Made by a program: the position numbers and the translations under genes. Shown here one piece after another: positions 47,701 to 54,682 of a DNA stretch of 64,000 bases. The stretch covers positions 496,001 to 560,000 of the forward strand of contig JBBELK010000383.1 of the NCBI GenBank assembly GCA_037783545.1, read 5' to 3'. The notes beneath the pieces are model-generated. The model did no database searches. It was not told the origin of the DNA and saw nothing but the letters and a program-made list of their open reading frames with translations. This DNA comes from Henricia sp. BOLD:AAB3569. Lineage: Eukaryota > Echinodermata > Asteroidea > Spinulosida > Echinasteridae. Numbering within the stretch: the first letter of the stretch is position 1; each line of letters starts with the position of its first letter.

Positions 47701-49871
47701 CCCGGAGCCCGCCCGATGTGTGCGATGCCCTGCCGGACATCGGCCAGGCATCGACCGATTTATTGGCAATCAGTTTGCGATGCGAAGCGCAAGTTAAAAG
47801 TAACTTGATGCCCGCCCGATGCCCAAAAATGACCCGGCAGCCGATGCCCTGCCTATGTCACTGCGATACCCCAGCCGGCTTGAACCTGTTCACTGATGTG
47901 TAGCCGAAGATACAATAAAAGGACGCACTGATTAAATGTGGCAATTTGGCAGTTTTTAGGAAGAAAAGACGAACATCGTTAGAATTTAGGGGCCGTCAAA
48001 AGTTGTCAACATTTTCACGATTCTACAAAGAGTAGGAAGGGGAGGGGAAGGGGGCGGGGGCGGGGGCGGGATCGAAGGCCGCGTAGGACTTTAAATGCAC
48101 TGTAAAATGTCGACATTTCATGGTAGTTACAGACAAATGCCAATACTATGGGGAGTGAGGGGGCTTCTGCTCTCTGTAGAACTGTGAAAATGTTGACAAC
48201 TTTGGATGGCCCCTTGAAGGCAGTACACATGATTGGTATCTCGAAGAATCAGGAATGTTCACAGATTTACACATAACTTATACACAATATAAACATGATG
48301 ACGGTTGAAAACGTCCCCTCAAATGGTTTTGTCTGAAGTGCTATAGTCTTTGAGAAATGAGCAAAACAATTATTTTTCGTCTCGCGAGACGTAAATTCAA
48401 TTCGCCTCAAAACCATTTCGCCCTGGACCACTTCGTCCTGAACCACTTCGCTCAAGTGCGCGCCATTTCGCCCCCAAACCACCTCGTCCAATCACTACTT
48501 CGCCCAATCACTACTTCGCCCAAAAGCCAAAAACAACCTCGTGCACAGGCCGTGGTTCAGGCGAAGAGGTTTTGGGGCGAAATGACTGTAAACCCTTTAT
48601 TAATCAGGTTGGTTTTTATCATGAATATCTTCAATCACACATGGGGATAAAACTATTTGTAACAGTTAATTACCAATATTTAGGGCCATTATACTAAATG
48701 CCAACTTTCCTTAAAAATTTTACTTTGCTCAGTTGCGAATCTATGTTATACCGAAAGAAACGTTGTGTTTGTAGGCAAATTACATGTAGCAATATACATG
48801 TACTACTGTTTCTTATATATATCAGCTCAGTTGGTATAACATTTGCACGGAGTATCAGAGGTTTAGGGTTTTAATCCCGACATTAATATTTTGTAATCCA
48901 TTGATAGATGGGTCAACTCATCCAGGCAAAATCACCAAGTCCACAGACCCTCCACTGGTGCCATCATGCTCCTGCTCGCATTGCACACATGTGACAAGGT
49001 CGGTTTTATTGGTCAACAATTTTAGTTTCAAGTTTAATATGTTATCAATAAGTCTTTCCGAAGTTACACTCGCGCATAGCGCATACGCCAACTCGCTGTT
49101 GCCACCTCTTTCTTTGAATAGACAAATTATTGGATAATGAAGTGTACATTTATTTATATCCCGAACAACTCTGACTAAAAGATCGAGAAGGCTGATATAT
49201 AGATGTATCTTAGTCTGTCGGTCATGATAACGTGTATAAACATCTCTTGTGGGAAGGCTGTCTGCACCAGCCTCCGTAAGAGCCGTTTAGGCAGGGTGTG
49301 CCACTCTTCCTGAAGTGCTCACGAATAACGCGCGGCTCTAGAATTCAGCTCGTCCCACGCACGTTTAATCAGGTTGAAACCCCCTCCCCCTCCAAAGAAA
49401 CAAAAATCGGTTTTTCTGAGATCCCTTATATTAGTTATAGCATTCTCCCAGAAACATGAAATCTAACTGTACTTTATGGCAATCACTTTGTTCAAACAGT
49501 TCAACTTAAGCCCGGACGAAATCAGTGAAGTGTAAGTCTTGAAAGCGATTCCAAAGTGATTTGTCAATCAGTGCCTTGCTATCCGCATGTTCACTGTATT
49601 CAACAAACTTCTGTTTTGATTAAGAATTGACATTTTAAAAAATGCGTTTCGTTGTTGGGAGAGTGTATCATAAGGAGCATTTCATACATTCTTTCGTTAA
49701 CAGGTAGACGTCTACGGATTTGCTGGGAGTTACCAAATATTCTCTGAATACTATTACGACACGACTTTCAGGAAACACGTATCGTATGCCAACCACGACA
49801 GCGAAGCCGAAAGGGCGCTGTGGTTCAAACTCAATGACCTTGGGGTCATCAACCTCTATACCAGGGAGTGA
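26671..49871 (+). CDS. Gene B: ST6GalNAc-like sialyltransferase (GT29), complete, ten coding exons
   Basis: Golgi type II sialyltransferase expected to add alpha-2,6 sialic acid to GalNAc of mucin-type O-glycans. Exons 26671-26729, 30933-31043, 31795-32047, 39560-39728, 40918-41089, 45675-45813, 46436-46536, 47164-47247, 48908-48998, 49704-49871 join to 448 codons plus TGA. Cytoplasmic tail 1-23 is rich in Arg and Lys; helix about 24-42; stem to about 141; motif L from Cys226/Cys229 ([10 protein letters not shown]); motif S 377-393 (PSTG...LHTCDK); motif III YYYD 409-412 (first residue Tyr, not His); motif VS His424 to Glu429. Sequons include NNS (stem) and NSS (367 region). Vertebrate ST6GALNAC1/2 share the YGF...HD...ALW...LY.R C-terminus. 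Exons 4-10 are supported by paralogues; the first exon rests on start context, donor and phase. Confidence 0.86.
26815..26930 (+). repeat. Dispersed repeat (TTGACAAGAAAAACC family)
   Basis: Plus-strand copy: TTACTTCAGCACGAGTTGAC, TAAAAGTGTTGATAGCGATA, AACACCACATAA and AAATGGTACCTTTGTG. Confidence 0.75.
27090..27715. mobile_element. Element with mirrored GGTGTAA/TTACACC words
   Basis: Ends rich in ACACCAACCTGGTGTAACAC-type palindromic words mirrored left (27090-27260) and right (27580-27700). The interior stretch 27190-27480 is shared with 55090-55430 (AAATCCAG...TTGATTGGCTAC). Confidence 0.55.
28200..28333 (-). mobile_element. MITE with inverted ends, half copy in opposite orientation
   Basis: Reverse complement of the left half of 5656-6008, including GGCAGAATTCTGCCCGTCAT and GGATCGGGAACCAGTCT. 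The other end is lost near 28200. Confidence 0.72.
28600..28800. repeat. Dispersed repeat shared with 49500-49680 (inverted)
   Basis: AACGCATTTT, AACAGAAGTGTGTTTAATAC, AGTGAAC and AATCACTTCGGAATCGCTTT match the reverse complement of 49500-49660. Confidence 0.6.
28865..29865. mobile_element. Tc1/mariner-like element with long inverted ends
   Basis: TTTTTGTCATTCAAAAGGTG at the left is mirrored by TTGAATGACAAAAA at the right; CCAGTAGACAGAAATGAAAT and CATTTTATG...ACTGG, and AGAACTGCTCAATGCTGAGT and CGAACAGTTCTTGCAGATAA, continue the mirror for about 260 bp. It contains the transposase relic at 29441-29610. Confidence 0.75.
29441..29610 (+). pseudogene. Tc1-like transposase C-terminal relic
   Basis: The plus strand reads [16 protein letters not shown], then after a stop and frameshift [20 protein letters not shown] followed by [12 protein letters not shown]. 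This matches the PIEN.WD..KR...L...W......LI.SM..R pattern at the end of Tc1 transposases, including the last catalytic-region Glu in IEN. Broken by stops. Confidence 0.75.
30050..30904. mobile_element. Mariner-type TIR element abutting a gene B exon
   Basis: Flanked by TA. It starts CAGGGTGGATACAAAAAAAC and ends GTTTTTTTTATCCACCCTG; the arms stay inverse for about 220 bp (AACGGGAGATATCATCTGTT and AACAGATGATATCTCCCGTT). No transposase frame. Its right tip is 28 bases before the signal-anchor exon at 30933. Confidence 0.85.
30933..31043 (+). CDS. Gene B exon: signal anchor
   Basis: Acceptor cttttctttttgtcag, donor TCC|gtaagt. Encodes [20 protein letters not shown] then LYKFHLL, one hydrophobic helix followed by Lys. 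Same phases and nearly the same length as 57-164 in gene A. Confidence 0.8.
31355..31480 (+). repeat. GCGGTACCG/GTTATTTT tandem words
   Basis: Four or five imperfect repeats of AGCGGTACCGCTGTTATTTT in a gene B intron. Confidence 0.6.
31795..32047 (+). CDS. Gene B exon: stem region
   Basis: Acceptor ttgttcag, donor ATG|gtataa. 84 codons, polar, with an NNS sequon, a basic [10 protein letters not shown] patch, and the ending FDTQFLNYM that matches the gene A stem exon. It is 34 codons shorter than in gene A. Confidence 0.8.
32177..32287. mobile_element. Small MITE in the left arm
   Basis: Present at the left (GTACTCCTAAGACAGTGCTT ... GTCTAGGCAAGGCGAGTA) but missing from the mirrored right arm. 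Related sequence, inverted, at 46120-46240 (AAGCAGTCTAGAAAA, GAATACAAGCGATC) and in part at 46605-46650. Confidence 0.6.
32390..32825. mobile_element. Foldback element nested in the left arm
   Basis: TTAATGTTGACGAATATTTT, CATACCGTGCTTTTGTTGGC and AAATGTTGAGACATGTTTTT on the left are mirrored by AACAAGTCTCAACATTT, GCCAACAAAAGCACGGTATG and GCGTCAACATTAA on the right. The centre repeats the host element's CCGCCATTACTGTGTCCATA. Confidence 0.8.
32872..32892 (+). repeat. Poly-C run
   Basis: About twenty consecutive C followed by CGAACCCCCTCCCCCC. The mirrored right-arm site has only a G-rich stretch (GGGGGGTGGGGGTG), so the run expanded on this side. Confidence 0.85.
33087..34345 (-). pseudogene. 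LINE ORF2, C-terminal part, frameshifted
   Basis: Continues the reverse transcriptase in two other frames: [18 protein letters not shown] and [15 protein letters not shown] (palm motif), then after a second shift near 34130 [10 protein letters not shown], the catalytic [34 protein letters not shown] and the C-terminal [10 protein letters not shown]. The catalytic YADD is intact, but two frame breaks make this copy inactive. Confidence 0.85.
34331..36214 (-). CDS. LINE ORF2, N-terminal part: endonuclease and start of reverse transcriptase
   Basis: 627 codons open. From about residue 98: [15 protein letters not shown] (endonuclease motif I), VTETWL with the catalytic Glu, [17 protein letters not shown], and GLSDHFAI with the final catalytic Asp-His. 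After a linker, reverse transcriptase begins: [25 protein letters not shown] and [11 protein letters not shown]. The N-terminal 95 residues are basic with no recognised domain; a further reading frame at 36201-36460 may be an upstream remnant. It ends in a frameshift near 34331. Confidence 0.85.
   Translation of the reverse strand: MREINNPDDVRYSRCHLYDIASSSNNTQTVPVQLWHDLLYLGINRKTPTHRGVRGGRRKQRKITACHVPGARQQAPKGQKGVCLNNLKHLPPHRESNINFCSLNAQSIRNKTHEFADFVYNSNLDIVTVTETWLKPEAGDDLIIRELRPPGYSFHHIPRTHKTGGGVAILTKSTLSLTIESFESIHVEITSRSRSVRIINIYRSGKDKHGRQVNIGSFLEDFETLIKSYLLRTSDILITGDFNVHVENPSDSAANRFNSLLSSYGLVHHVTQPTHRSGHCLDLLITREDSSLVNDPYIHPGLSDHFAIMCTLSMKKPTAPTVVVTTRRLREIDMDNFRQDISTALSCVDIDAVDLDTGVGQYESALLSVLDRHAPWRTRCLKLGPNVSLFDEDVRAARQCLRRLERKWRSTKLEIKRQNYCSQRLVLASLIQKANAKYYSSQITGCHGNHRQLYGVINELLHKSRTPVLPTSEYDHILASQFSNFFVDKSIRIRSELSSNYVDHPPSRHIFGGFTTFDPSSEFEIKKLISNSPSKSCDLDPIPTSFIKNCCDDVVPFITRIVNKSLSLGYFPRILKDSQVRPLLEKPGLDKETFKNYRPVSNLKFLAKIIEQVVSSRLTVLMRSNSL
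37115..37440 (-). repeat. 21 bp minisatellite, inverted part
   Basis: Units read CCCGAAGCCATCCCGGCCCAG on the plus strand, the reverse complement of the following array. About fifteen units. Confidence 0.85.
37440..38645 (+). repeat. 21 bp minisatellite, main part
   Basis: More than fifty imperfect units of GGGCTGGGCCGGGATGGCTTC. A homogeneous block (38150-38340) of GGGCCTGGATGGCTTCAGG(T/C)T suggests recent local amplification. Units are a multiple of three, so both strands are open in several frames, but the resulting heptad peptides (for example GLDGFRL) are not evidence of a protein. Confidence 0.92.
39336..39559 (+). other. Unique intron sequence before a gene B exon
   Basis: The only stretch of this intron, apart from its first 90 bases, not assigned to the foldback element. 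Confidence 0.5.
39560..39728 (+). CDS. Gene B exon: N-terminal part of catalytic domain
   Basis: Acceptor cctattag, donor AATG|gtaaga. Encodes [20 protein letters not shown], then [13 protein letters not shown] and [11 protein letters not shown]. Same 169 bases as gene A. Confidence 0.88.
40600..40790 (+). repeat. tRNA-related SINE-like sequence
   Basis: CCTGGGTTCGATTCCTGG resembles a B box, followed by TGTGGATTGGGTTAGCAGTC and AAGTTGATAATAAAG. Related to 60960-61230 (TGTGTGGATTGGGTTTGCTT, ATACCAGAAAG). Confidence 0.5.
40918..41089 (+). CDS. Gene B exon: sialylmotif L
   Basis: Acceptor tcctaag, donor AG|gtgagt. Encodes [20 protein letters not shown] then [10 protein letters not shown], an intact motif L. 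Confidence 0.93.
41907..42116 (-). mobile_element. tRNA-derived SINE
   Basis: Read on the minus strand: head GTTATGGCCGAGCGGTCTAG (A box), AGGTTCGATTCCGGGCCGCG (B box), body CCTTGAGCAAGGCACTCAACC, a sequence widespread in fish and invertebrate SINEs, and a TAAATAAATAAAATAAATAAA tail. The head resembles a class II (Leu/Ser) tRNA. Confidence 0.85.
42615..42745 (+). repeat. Dispersed repeat (TTGACAAGAAAAACC family)
   Basis: ACTTCACGAGCAGACAAGAA, CTAAAAGTGTTGATAGCAAG, ATGGTGCCTTTGTGGAAG. Divergent copy. Confidence 0.65.
42956..43614. mobile_element. Young foldback element with TA target duplication
   Basis: CACTCGGCAAAAGAAGTTCT at the left is mirrored by AGAACTTCTTTTGCCGAGTG at the right, flanked by TA. 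The arms (about 225 bp) are nearly identical, with only a few mismatches that I can see, so it is the most recent foldback here. The 200 bp centre has no coding frame. Confidence 0.88.
43775..44590 (-). pseudogene. Coding-like pieces of an unidentified protein
   Basis: The minus strand reads [20 protein letters not shown] then [20 protein letters not shown] to a stop near 43778; upstream pieces read [20 protein letters not shown] (44200 region) and [20 protein letters not shown] (44580 region). They sit within the 41225-45560 inverted repeat and may be a decayed transposon protein or exons of a nested gene. I do not recognise a family. Confidence 0.3.
45675..45813 (+). CDS. Gene B exon: after motif L
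   Basis: Acceptor gattgaag, donor CCG|gtacga. Encodes [20 protein letters not shown], then [11 protein letters not shown] and PPYQP. It follows a 4.6 kb intron occupied by an inverted-repeat element. Confidence 0.87.
46436..46536 (+). CDS. Gene B exon: YVFF segment
   Basis: Acceptor ataatcag, donor AAG|gtaagc. Encodes [20 protein letters not shown] and ends NPEDER. Confidence 0.88.
46675..46815. mobile_element. piggyBac-like MITE (AGGCACAGGCTCGTCAGC family), full copy
   Basis: TTAA on both sides; AGGCACAGGCTCGTCAGCAA at the left is mirrored by TTGCTGACGAGCCTGTGACT at the right, and the whole 141 bp folds as one stem through GCGCGCGCCCAATT and GGAGCTGCGTATTT. It lies 139 bases after a gene B exon. 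Confidence 0.88.
46853..46905 (+). repeat. 16 bp tandem repeat
   Basis: Three copies of AAGCATTATATAGGGG followed by a degenerate fourth. Confidence 0.85.
47164..47247 (+). CDS. Gene B exon: [10 protein letters not shown] segment
   Basis: Acceptor ctttttcag, donor CAG|gtatgt. Encodes [20 protein letters not shown] then FERYLKY. Same length (84) as gene C. Confidence 0.88.
47345..47885. repeat. GC-rich repetitive block
   Basis: A sharply GC-rich island with repeated GATGCCCTGCC, GGCCGGT and GGGCGGCGCCTGG words; CCGATGCCCTGCCTATGTCA...CCCAGCCG occurs at both 47510 and 47840. Reading frames open on both strands, none convincing. Confidence 0.7.
47989..48213. mobile_element. MITE with GGGGCCGTC ends and G-rich centre
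   Basis: GGGGCCGTCAAAAGTTGTCA and ACATTTTCAC at the left are mirrored by GTGAAAATGTTGACAACTTT and GGATGGCCCC at the right. The centre (48036-48072) has GGGGAGGGGAAGGGGGCGGG followed by further GGGGGC runs, a strong G-quadruplex candidate. Confidence 0.82.
48214..48690. mobile_element. TIR element with GGGCGAAGTGG repeats, copy 3
   Basis: TTGAAGGCAGTACACATGAT begins exactly where the preceding MITE ends. Contains CGTCTCGCGAGACGTAAATT and many CACTTCGCCC words, and ends CAATCACACATGGGGATAAA, the reverse complement of the family's left end. Confidence 0.72.
48818..48890 (+). repeat. Degraded tRNA-like SINE head
   Basis: ATCAGCTCAGTTGGTATAAC resembles an A box and GGTTTAGGGTTTTAATCCCG a degenerate B box. 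It is not a functional tRNA. It ends 18 bases before the motif S exon. Confidence 0.45.
48908..48998 (+). CDS. Gene B exon: sialylmotif S
   Basis: Acceptor cattgatag, donor AAG|gtcggt. Encodes [20 protein letters not shown] then [10 protein letters not shown]. It starts one base after a degraded tRNA-like repeat ends. Confidence 0.92.
49500..49680. repeat. Dispersed repeat shared with 28600-28800 (inverted)
   Basis: TTGAAAGCGATTCCAAAGTG, ATTTGTC, GTTCACTGTATTCAACAAAC and AATGCGTTTCGTT match the other copy on the opposite strand. Confidence 0.6.
49704..49871 (+). CDS. Gene B last exon: motifs III and VS
   Basis: Acceptor gttaacag, then 55 codons to TGA. Encodes [26 protein letters not shown] and INLYTRE. 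The HD....E signature is intact. No AATAAA is obvious close downstream. Confidence 0.92.
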   Translation, partial: VDVYGFAGSYQIFSEYYYDTTFRKHVSYANHDSEAERALWFKLNDLGVINLYTRE

Positions 49872-52800
49872 AGTTTCTTCGCAGTGTGTGCAATAGCCAC
49901 GTGTACAAGACTGTCGTCATTGACTAGTCAGATTGCGTACCCTAAGTTCTGCCGCGTATTTTAGCGGGATTTGTGTTCAAATGAAAATGGTGTAAATGCA
50001 TTCTGCATTCTAGCCAATCATGGCTCGTCTTTCTTTGGCAGGGAATAAGCGGTTTTGTAGTTACGAAGTACGCATGCGCGTGGTCTTCCAGTTTTGTTGT
50101 TGTTAATACCAGTTTTAGTGAACTTTATACTCAATAATTCGTAAAACACGAACAGTCGACAAAATAACTGAAAATAACAGGGAATTGGTCCATCTCGTAA
50201 CAAATATTTGTATTTATTAAAACATAGGTAACTAACAATTCGAAACTTTAATAACTTGTACAATACTTGAAAGTTGTACAATATTTCAGATTCAAGGTTA
50301 TACGAACAGTTACTGTGATTTTCTTTGGAATTTCATTAGTACACCAGGAGGGGACGACTTAAATTCCAAATATAACTTTATCAATACTTTTTACAAGCGA
50401 TTTCTGATTTTCTATTCTGCTTCCTATGACAATTTTTACGAGATTAAATTCTGAGCACTTTTGAACAATTACAAATGTAGTTATCACTGTAATTCGTCCA
50501 TTTTAACGCAAACGCATGCAGTCTAGTTAACGATGACTTGTGGGGTCTAGTCGACTATTTGGAACCATATGGCAAATGGCCTGGTTGAGCAATTCGATCG
50601 TCCTAGTTTGTGGTGTCGTAGCATTCAGCTGTAGACGTTCGCGCAGGGATATACAATCTGTGACGCAATTTCGAACGAAGCGATAATTAACTACATAGTC
50701 TTTGCTTGAATTTGGCTCTGTGGCACAATACGAATGATGACGTCATCATAACATTATTATAATGTCTCATAACAAGGAACATGCCCATTTGTTTCTATAT
50801 CCGACGTTGGGTTCTGTAGATATGGGTCATCAAAGTATTAACATTTCAAATGCATGTAATATGACACCTCATGATGACGCCATTAACGTTTGGCACTACA
50901 AACATATGTATTGACATCATGTGTGTAAATTTTCCGAATAACGCCGTTCGGCGAAGACACACAATAAGAAATTCTTCGCCGAAGACGTGTGTTTATGGTT
51001 TGTTTATTGGACAACAACTGCAATTGTATGACAGTCAAGTGCAAGTGCACTTAATCAACCTAGAACATAATGGCGTTACGGTTTCTTCACATGCGTACAC
51101 ATCTATGGCGGAGTCTTATACAGTATGGCGTATTATACAGTATGGCGCTATAGGAAAGCACGCACGTAAACAAACCGTGACGTCATTATGCTTTAGATCT
51201 ATTGATCCGCTGGACGAAAAATACAAACCTGTGAATTAGAACGAATTACGTTTTATAGAACAACCGAGACAACCTATAATATTGCGTACATTTCGTAAGT
51301 ACACGTTTATGCTTATTTGGTATCATTAAATTATTACAAACCCAACAATTTCTGAACATATAAACAAATAGTACTCAGGTGTTAATATGGTTGCTATGTC
51401 AGGCGAAAGCCAACAAATCTTGTCGCTTTGAATTGCGAAACTCCGCAGGCTCCAGAGTGGAGTAATAATCACGCTGGAGAACCGAGATCGTAAAAATGGT
51501 GTAGGCCTTTCTTTTATACCTTATACAGAGCCTTATAGACCCATTGCACAGGCGGCCATGACATGGGGGATGTTTTCATATATAAATGATGTGGCAACAA
51601 GTGCCTACTCGTTATTACTGTGTTACTTAACATTAGCACAATTGTCACTATTTTATTGCACCATCACGTGACATGCACATGCCCCATTTCTGAACGTTTC
51701 CATTACTTCGGATACGGCTTAGTGATGTTAAACAGGTTATAGCTGTCCCATAAAATGAACGGTATTCCTTCTCAATACGAAAAAGATCATAGATAACATA
51801 GCGCTGTACTGTATGTAAATTGCTCATATTCAGGGCTTATTTTATACCCAAAACAAATCTGAATAATTACGGACGTTAGTGTATTGAACCATCACCTTGT
51901 AGTTCGACAAATAATAAAGTACAAACTTTGGTTCTCCATAAGCGTGACGTCATTTGCCAGGGTAATTGGGTCCAGACATTCGCTGGTAATCCAAAACGTC
52001 CATTGCTGAAGCGCAGGGAAACAGTTCACTGGTTTTAGTGTAGACCCAGTAACCTTGGCAACACACAAAAGGTGACGCACTTTGGCACTCTATTGTGAAA
52101 TATTCAGCCTCTTTTCATGACTACGAGGTTTAAATTCATAATTTATGGTGCAAAAAGTTATTATTGGAATGCCGGCCAATTGTCAATTCATACAGAAATT
52201 GTCAATTCGTATAGAAGAACTAATACAAATTCTTAACTATAATAAAACAAGTTAAAATATATAATTAAAAAGCCAAAACGGCCACTGTTCAGTTTCAACA
52301 CTTTTAACAATTGTCACAAACAATTTAGAAATTTAGCACTAATATACATATATTGGACGGTTGACGGTTCCATTTTGATGGAGAACGTTAATAACAATAC
52401 ACAAGTACACAAGAAAAATTACAAACTAAACGTAAATATTTTAAAGCTAATAATCGAAATGATAATACGCTCTAGTGTTCTGGCAATAGTCTGTTTGCTT
52501 TGGTATTCACAGCAAAATTACGAAAAAGAGCACACTATTAAAATATCACTAGAGTCGTTCAAATGACAAATGTCATTGTTAAGCAATAAAAGTAATAAAA
52601 TAAGTAATCTTTTTCGTGACCGTTAAATGGCCCAAACCATTATATGGGTCATTACTCGTTTTTGGAGTACTCTTACATCATAAAAACCGCAAAATTAAAT
52701 TATATTCATATAAGACTATGTTAATTGCTTTAGTTCGCAGCATTTCTTCGTATTTAGCACACTGAACAATGAGTAATATTACAAATAACTATGTTTCGAG

Positions 52801-52890
52801 GCGCCGTTTGTCAAATAATTATTTTAGCTACGATAGATTTTTTACCATGTTACACGCAGTACACAGTTTGCAATAACTAAGCAAAAAAGG
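49872..52890. other. Spacer between genes B and C, no recognised gene
   Basis: AT-rich. The first part should hold the gene B 3' untranslated region. I see short open frames but no splice pattern, domain or repeat family that I can support. Confidence 0.5.
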
Positions 52891-52898
52891 GGTTATCG

Positions 52899-53090
52899 CT
52901 TCATTCTGATAAAGGACTGGACTTTGAAGCCCTAATTCATAACTTGTGCCAGCTTCCCCGTCTTCAGAAAACGCACACCACGCCCTACCATCCCAAAGGA
53001 AATGGCCTTGTAGAACGCTTTAACTGCACCCTGCCGACCATGCTGAAAACCATTGGGTGGCGCAAAGCAAGCCAACTGCCACAAAATATG
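52899..53090 (+). pseudogene. Ty3/Gypsy integrase fragment
   Basis: The plus strand reads LHSDKGLDFE, then LCQLPRLQKTHTTPYHPKGN and GLVERFNCTL. The HSD.G and GLVERFN motifs carry the second Asp and the Glu of the DDE catalytic triad of retroviral-type integrases; the TPYHP.GNG.VERF signature is typical of Gypsy elements. Only about 65 codons remain, with no LTR, so it is a relic. Confidence 0.85.
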
Positions 53091-53194
53091 CTAAAATGGG
53101 GTGTCACTCTTAGTACAGATGGTTGATTGAGAGCCAAGACTGCTAATTCGTCATTAGCAACAACCCAACCGGTATGCCTCCAGGAACAAGTATG

Positions 53195-53350
53195 TTAAAG
53201 GCCCATTACATCATTTGCAGTGGTTCACAATTTTACATCATGAGTTGACAAGAAAACCTCCTGCTAAAAGTGTTGATAGCAACGGTTCTAAACAAACACG
53301 AAATGGTTTCTTTTTTTTGTTTGTAAAATGGTACCTTTGTGGGAGACATT
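53195..53350 (+). repeat. Dispersed repeat (TTGACAAGAAAAACC family)
   Basis: GGCCCATTACATCATTTGCA, CATGAGTTGACAAGAAAACC, AAAAGTGTTGATAGCAACGG, AAATGGTACCTTTGTGGGAG. Well preserved. Confidence 0.78.
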
Positions 53351-54151
53351 ACTACATATACATGAAGGTTGTTTCTTTAAAAAGGTCCGCACACACATTT
53401 TTACCATTCACTCAACACAAAAACATGCTTGGATTGTAAAGGTTTTCTGAACTATTACTGCATCTACAGGGTAAACATTCTTCTCTCGATATATAAAGCT
53501 GTTGTTCCAGGAATTCGTAAAAAAAGTTTCATCTGCAAATGACATATTAAGGAACTGTGTGAGGTTTTAACGGGCACACCACACTGTGGCAACTAAAGCA
53601 CTTCTGGGTGGTGACATGTGGTTTACATATAATTAAGCTTCTCAAGTTTCTTATGATGTGACGTGAACCGTGATGTGACTTACCAAGCGACTTGTATGTA
53701 GAGCCTTTCCGCCGAGTTCATTAAAAAAAAAAGCAATAAAAGTCTGAACAAAATTAGAAGCCACCAGTTACACCTAAAACGCGATTAACGTGTGTAAACA
53801 ACCACGAATACTTGCTTTGATTTTCTTAAACACATTGAAACTTAATAGACGATTACGAAAGTTATTTTCAAGTAAAACAATTACGTACTGAAGCACATTT
53901 TGGTATAATACAAGAAAATGTCTCTTTGGCAATCCTTCGGTACAAAAAAGGCACTGATTATTGACGATCAAATAAAGAGGGCCTTCTTCGAGACAACGGA
54001 GGCTATATACCTCGGTATTAACCAAACACGATATAGCGCTGTAGGCGAAATATCAGATAGACCACACAACCCTGATTTCCGTAATACGTCAGGGCGCTAT
54101 TTTAGTAAGCAAACCAGACGCGCCTTGCGTCTGTAAGACGTGCCTCTCTTG

Positions 54152-54682
54152 CACTGTAAAAAATGCTGGGTAAAATAAAGTTGGAGAATTTCATTTTGAC
54201 GTTCGTTGGGTCATATTTCCTCAACATATGCAGAAATTGTTCTGTTGGGTAAAACATCCAGAACACCAACGTTGGTTACATGCAAAGTTCTGTAAATTGG
54301 GGAAACAGCGGCTATGAAAGTATTAAAAGGTTGAGCATATTATACAGAAAATTTTCTCCATCTGTTGGAAAAATTTCATTTAGACGTTTGTTGGGTCATA
54401 TTTCGTCAACATATGCAGAAAATGTTCTGTTGGGTAAACCATCCAAGCGACCAACGTTGGTAACATTTGAAGTTCTATACGGCCCTTACGATTTTTCTCT
54501 CATCCCAAGTTACGTTGGTCAAAGGGTGTCCATTTATTGGGCACTTATTATACCGTGTGCTGAAAGTATTAAAACGCTGGACAAATTATACACTTATGAC
54601 ATTTCTCCAGTTATTGGGGAATTTTCAAAACAAAGTAGGGCGCATTCTATCAACCGCGAACCTGGGAACAACCGCATACCTG
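54152..54682. repeat. GTTGGGTAAAC-type repeats
   Basis: It starts CACTGTAAAAAATGCTGGGT, like the TIR at 54683, and repeats TTTCATTTTGACGTTCGTTG...CATATTTC at 54189 and a near match at 54368. Probably a partial second copy of the same family. Confidence 0.6.

Noticed and set aside
47333-47797. 135-136 codon frames on both strands
   Set aside because: The GC-rich block lowers stop-codon frequency; the peptides are repetitive and match no family.
48818-48890. Possible tRNA gene
   Set aside because: The A box is recognisable but the B box and acceptor stem are not; better explained as a degraded SINE head.
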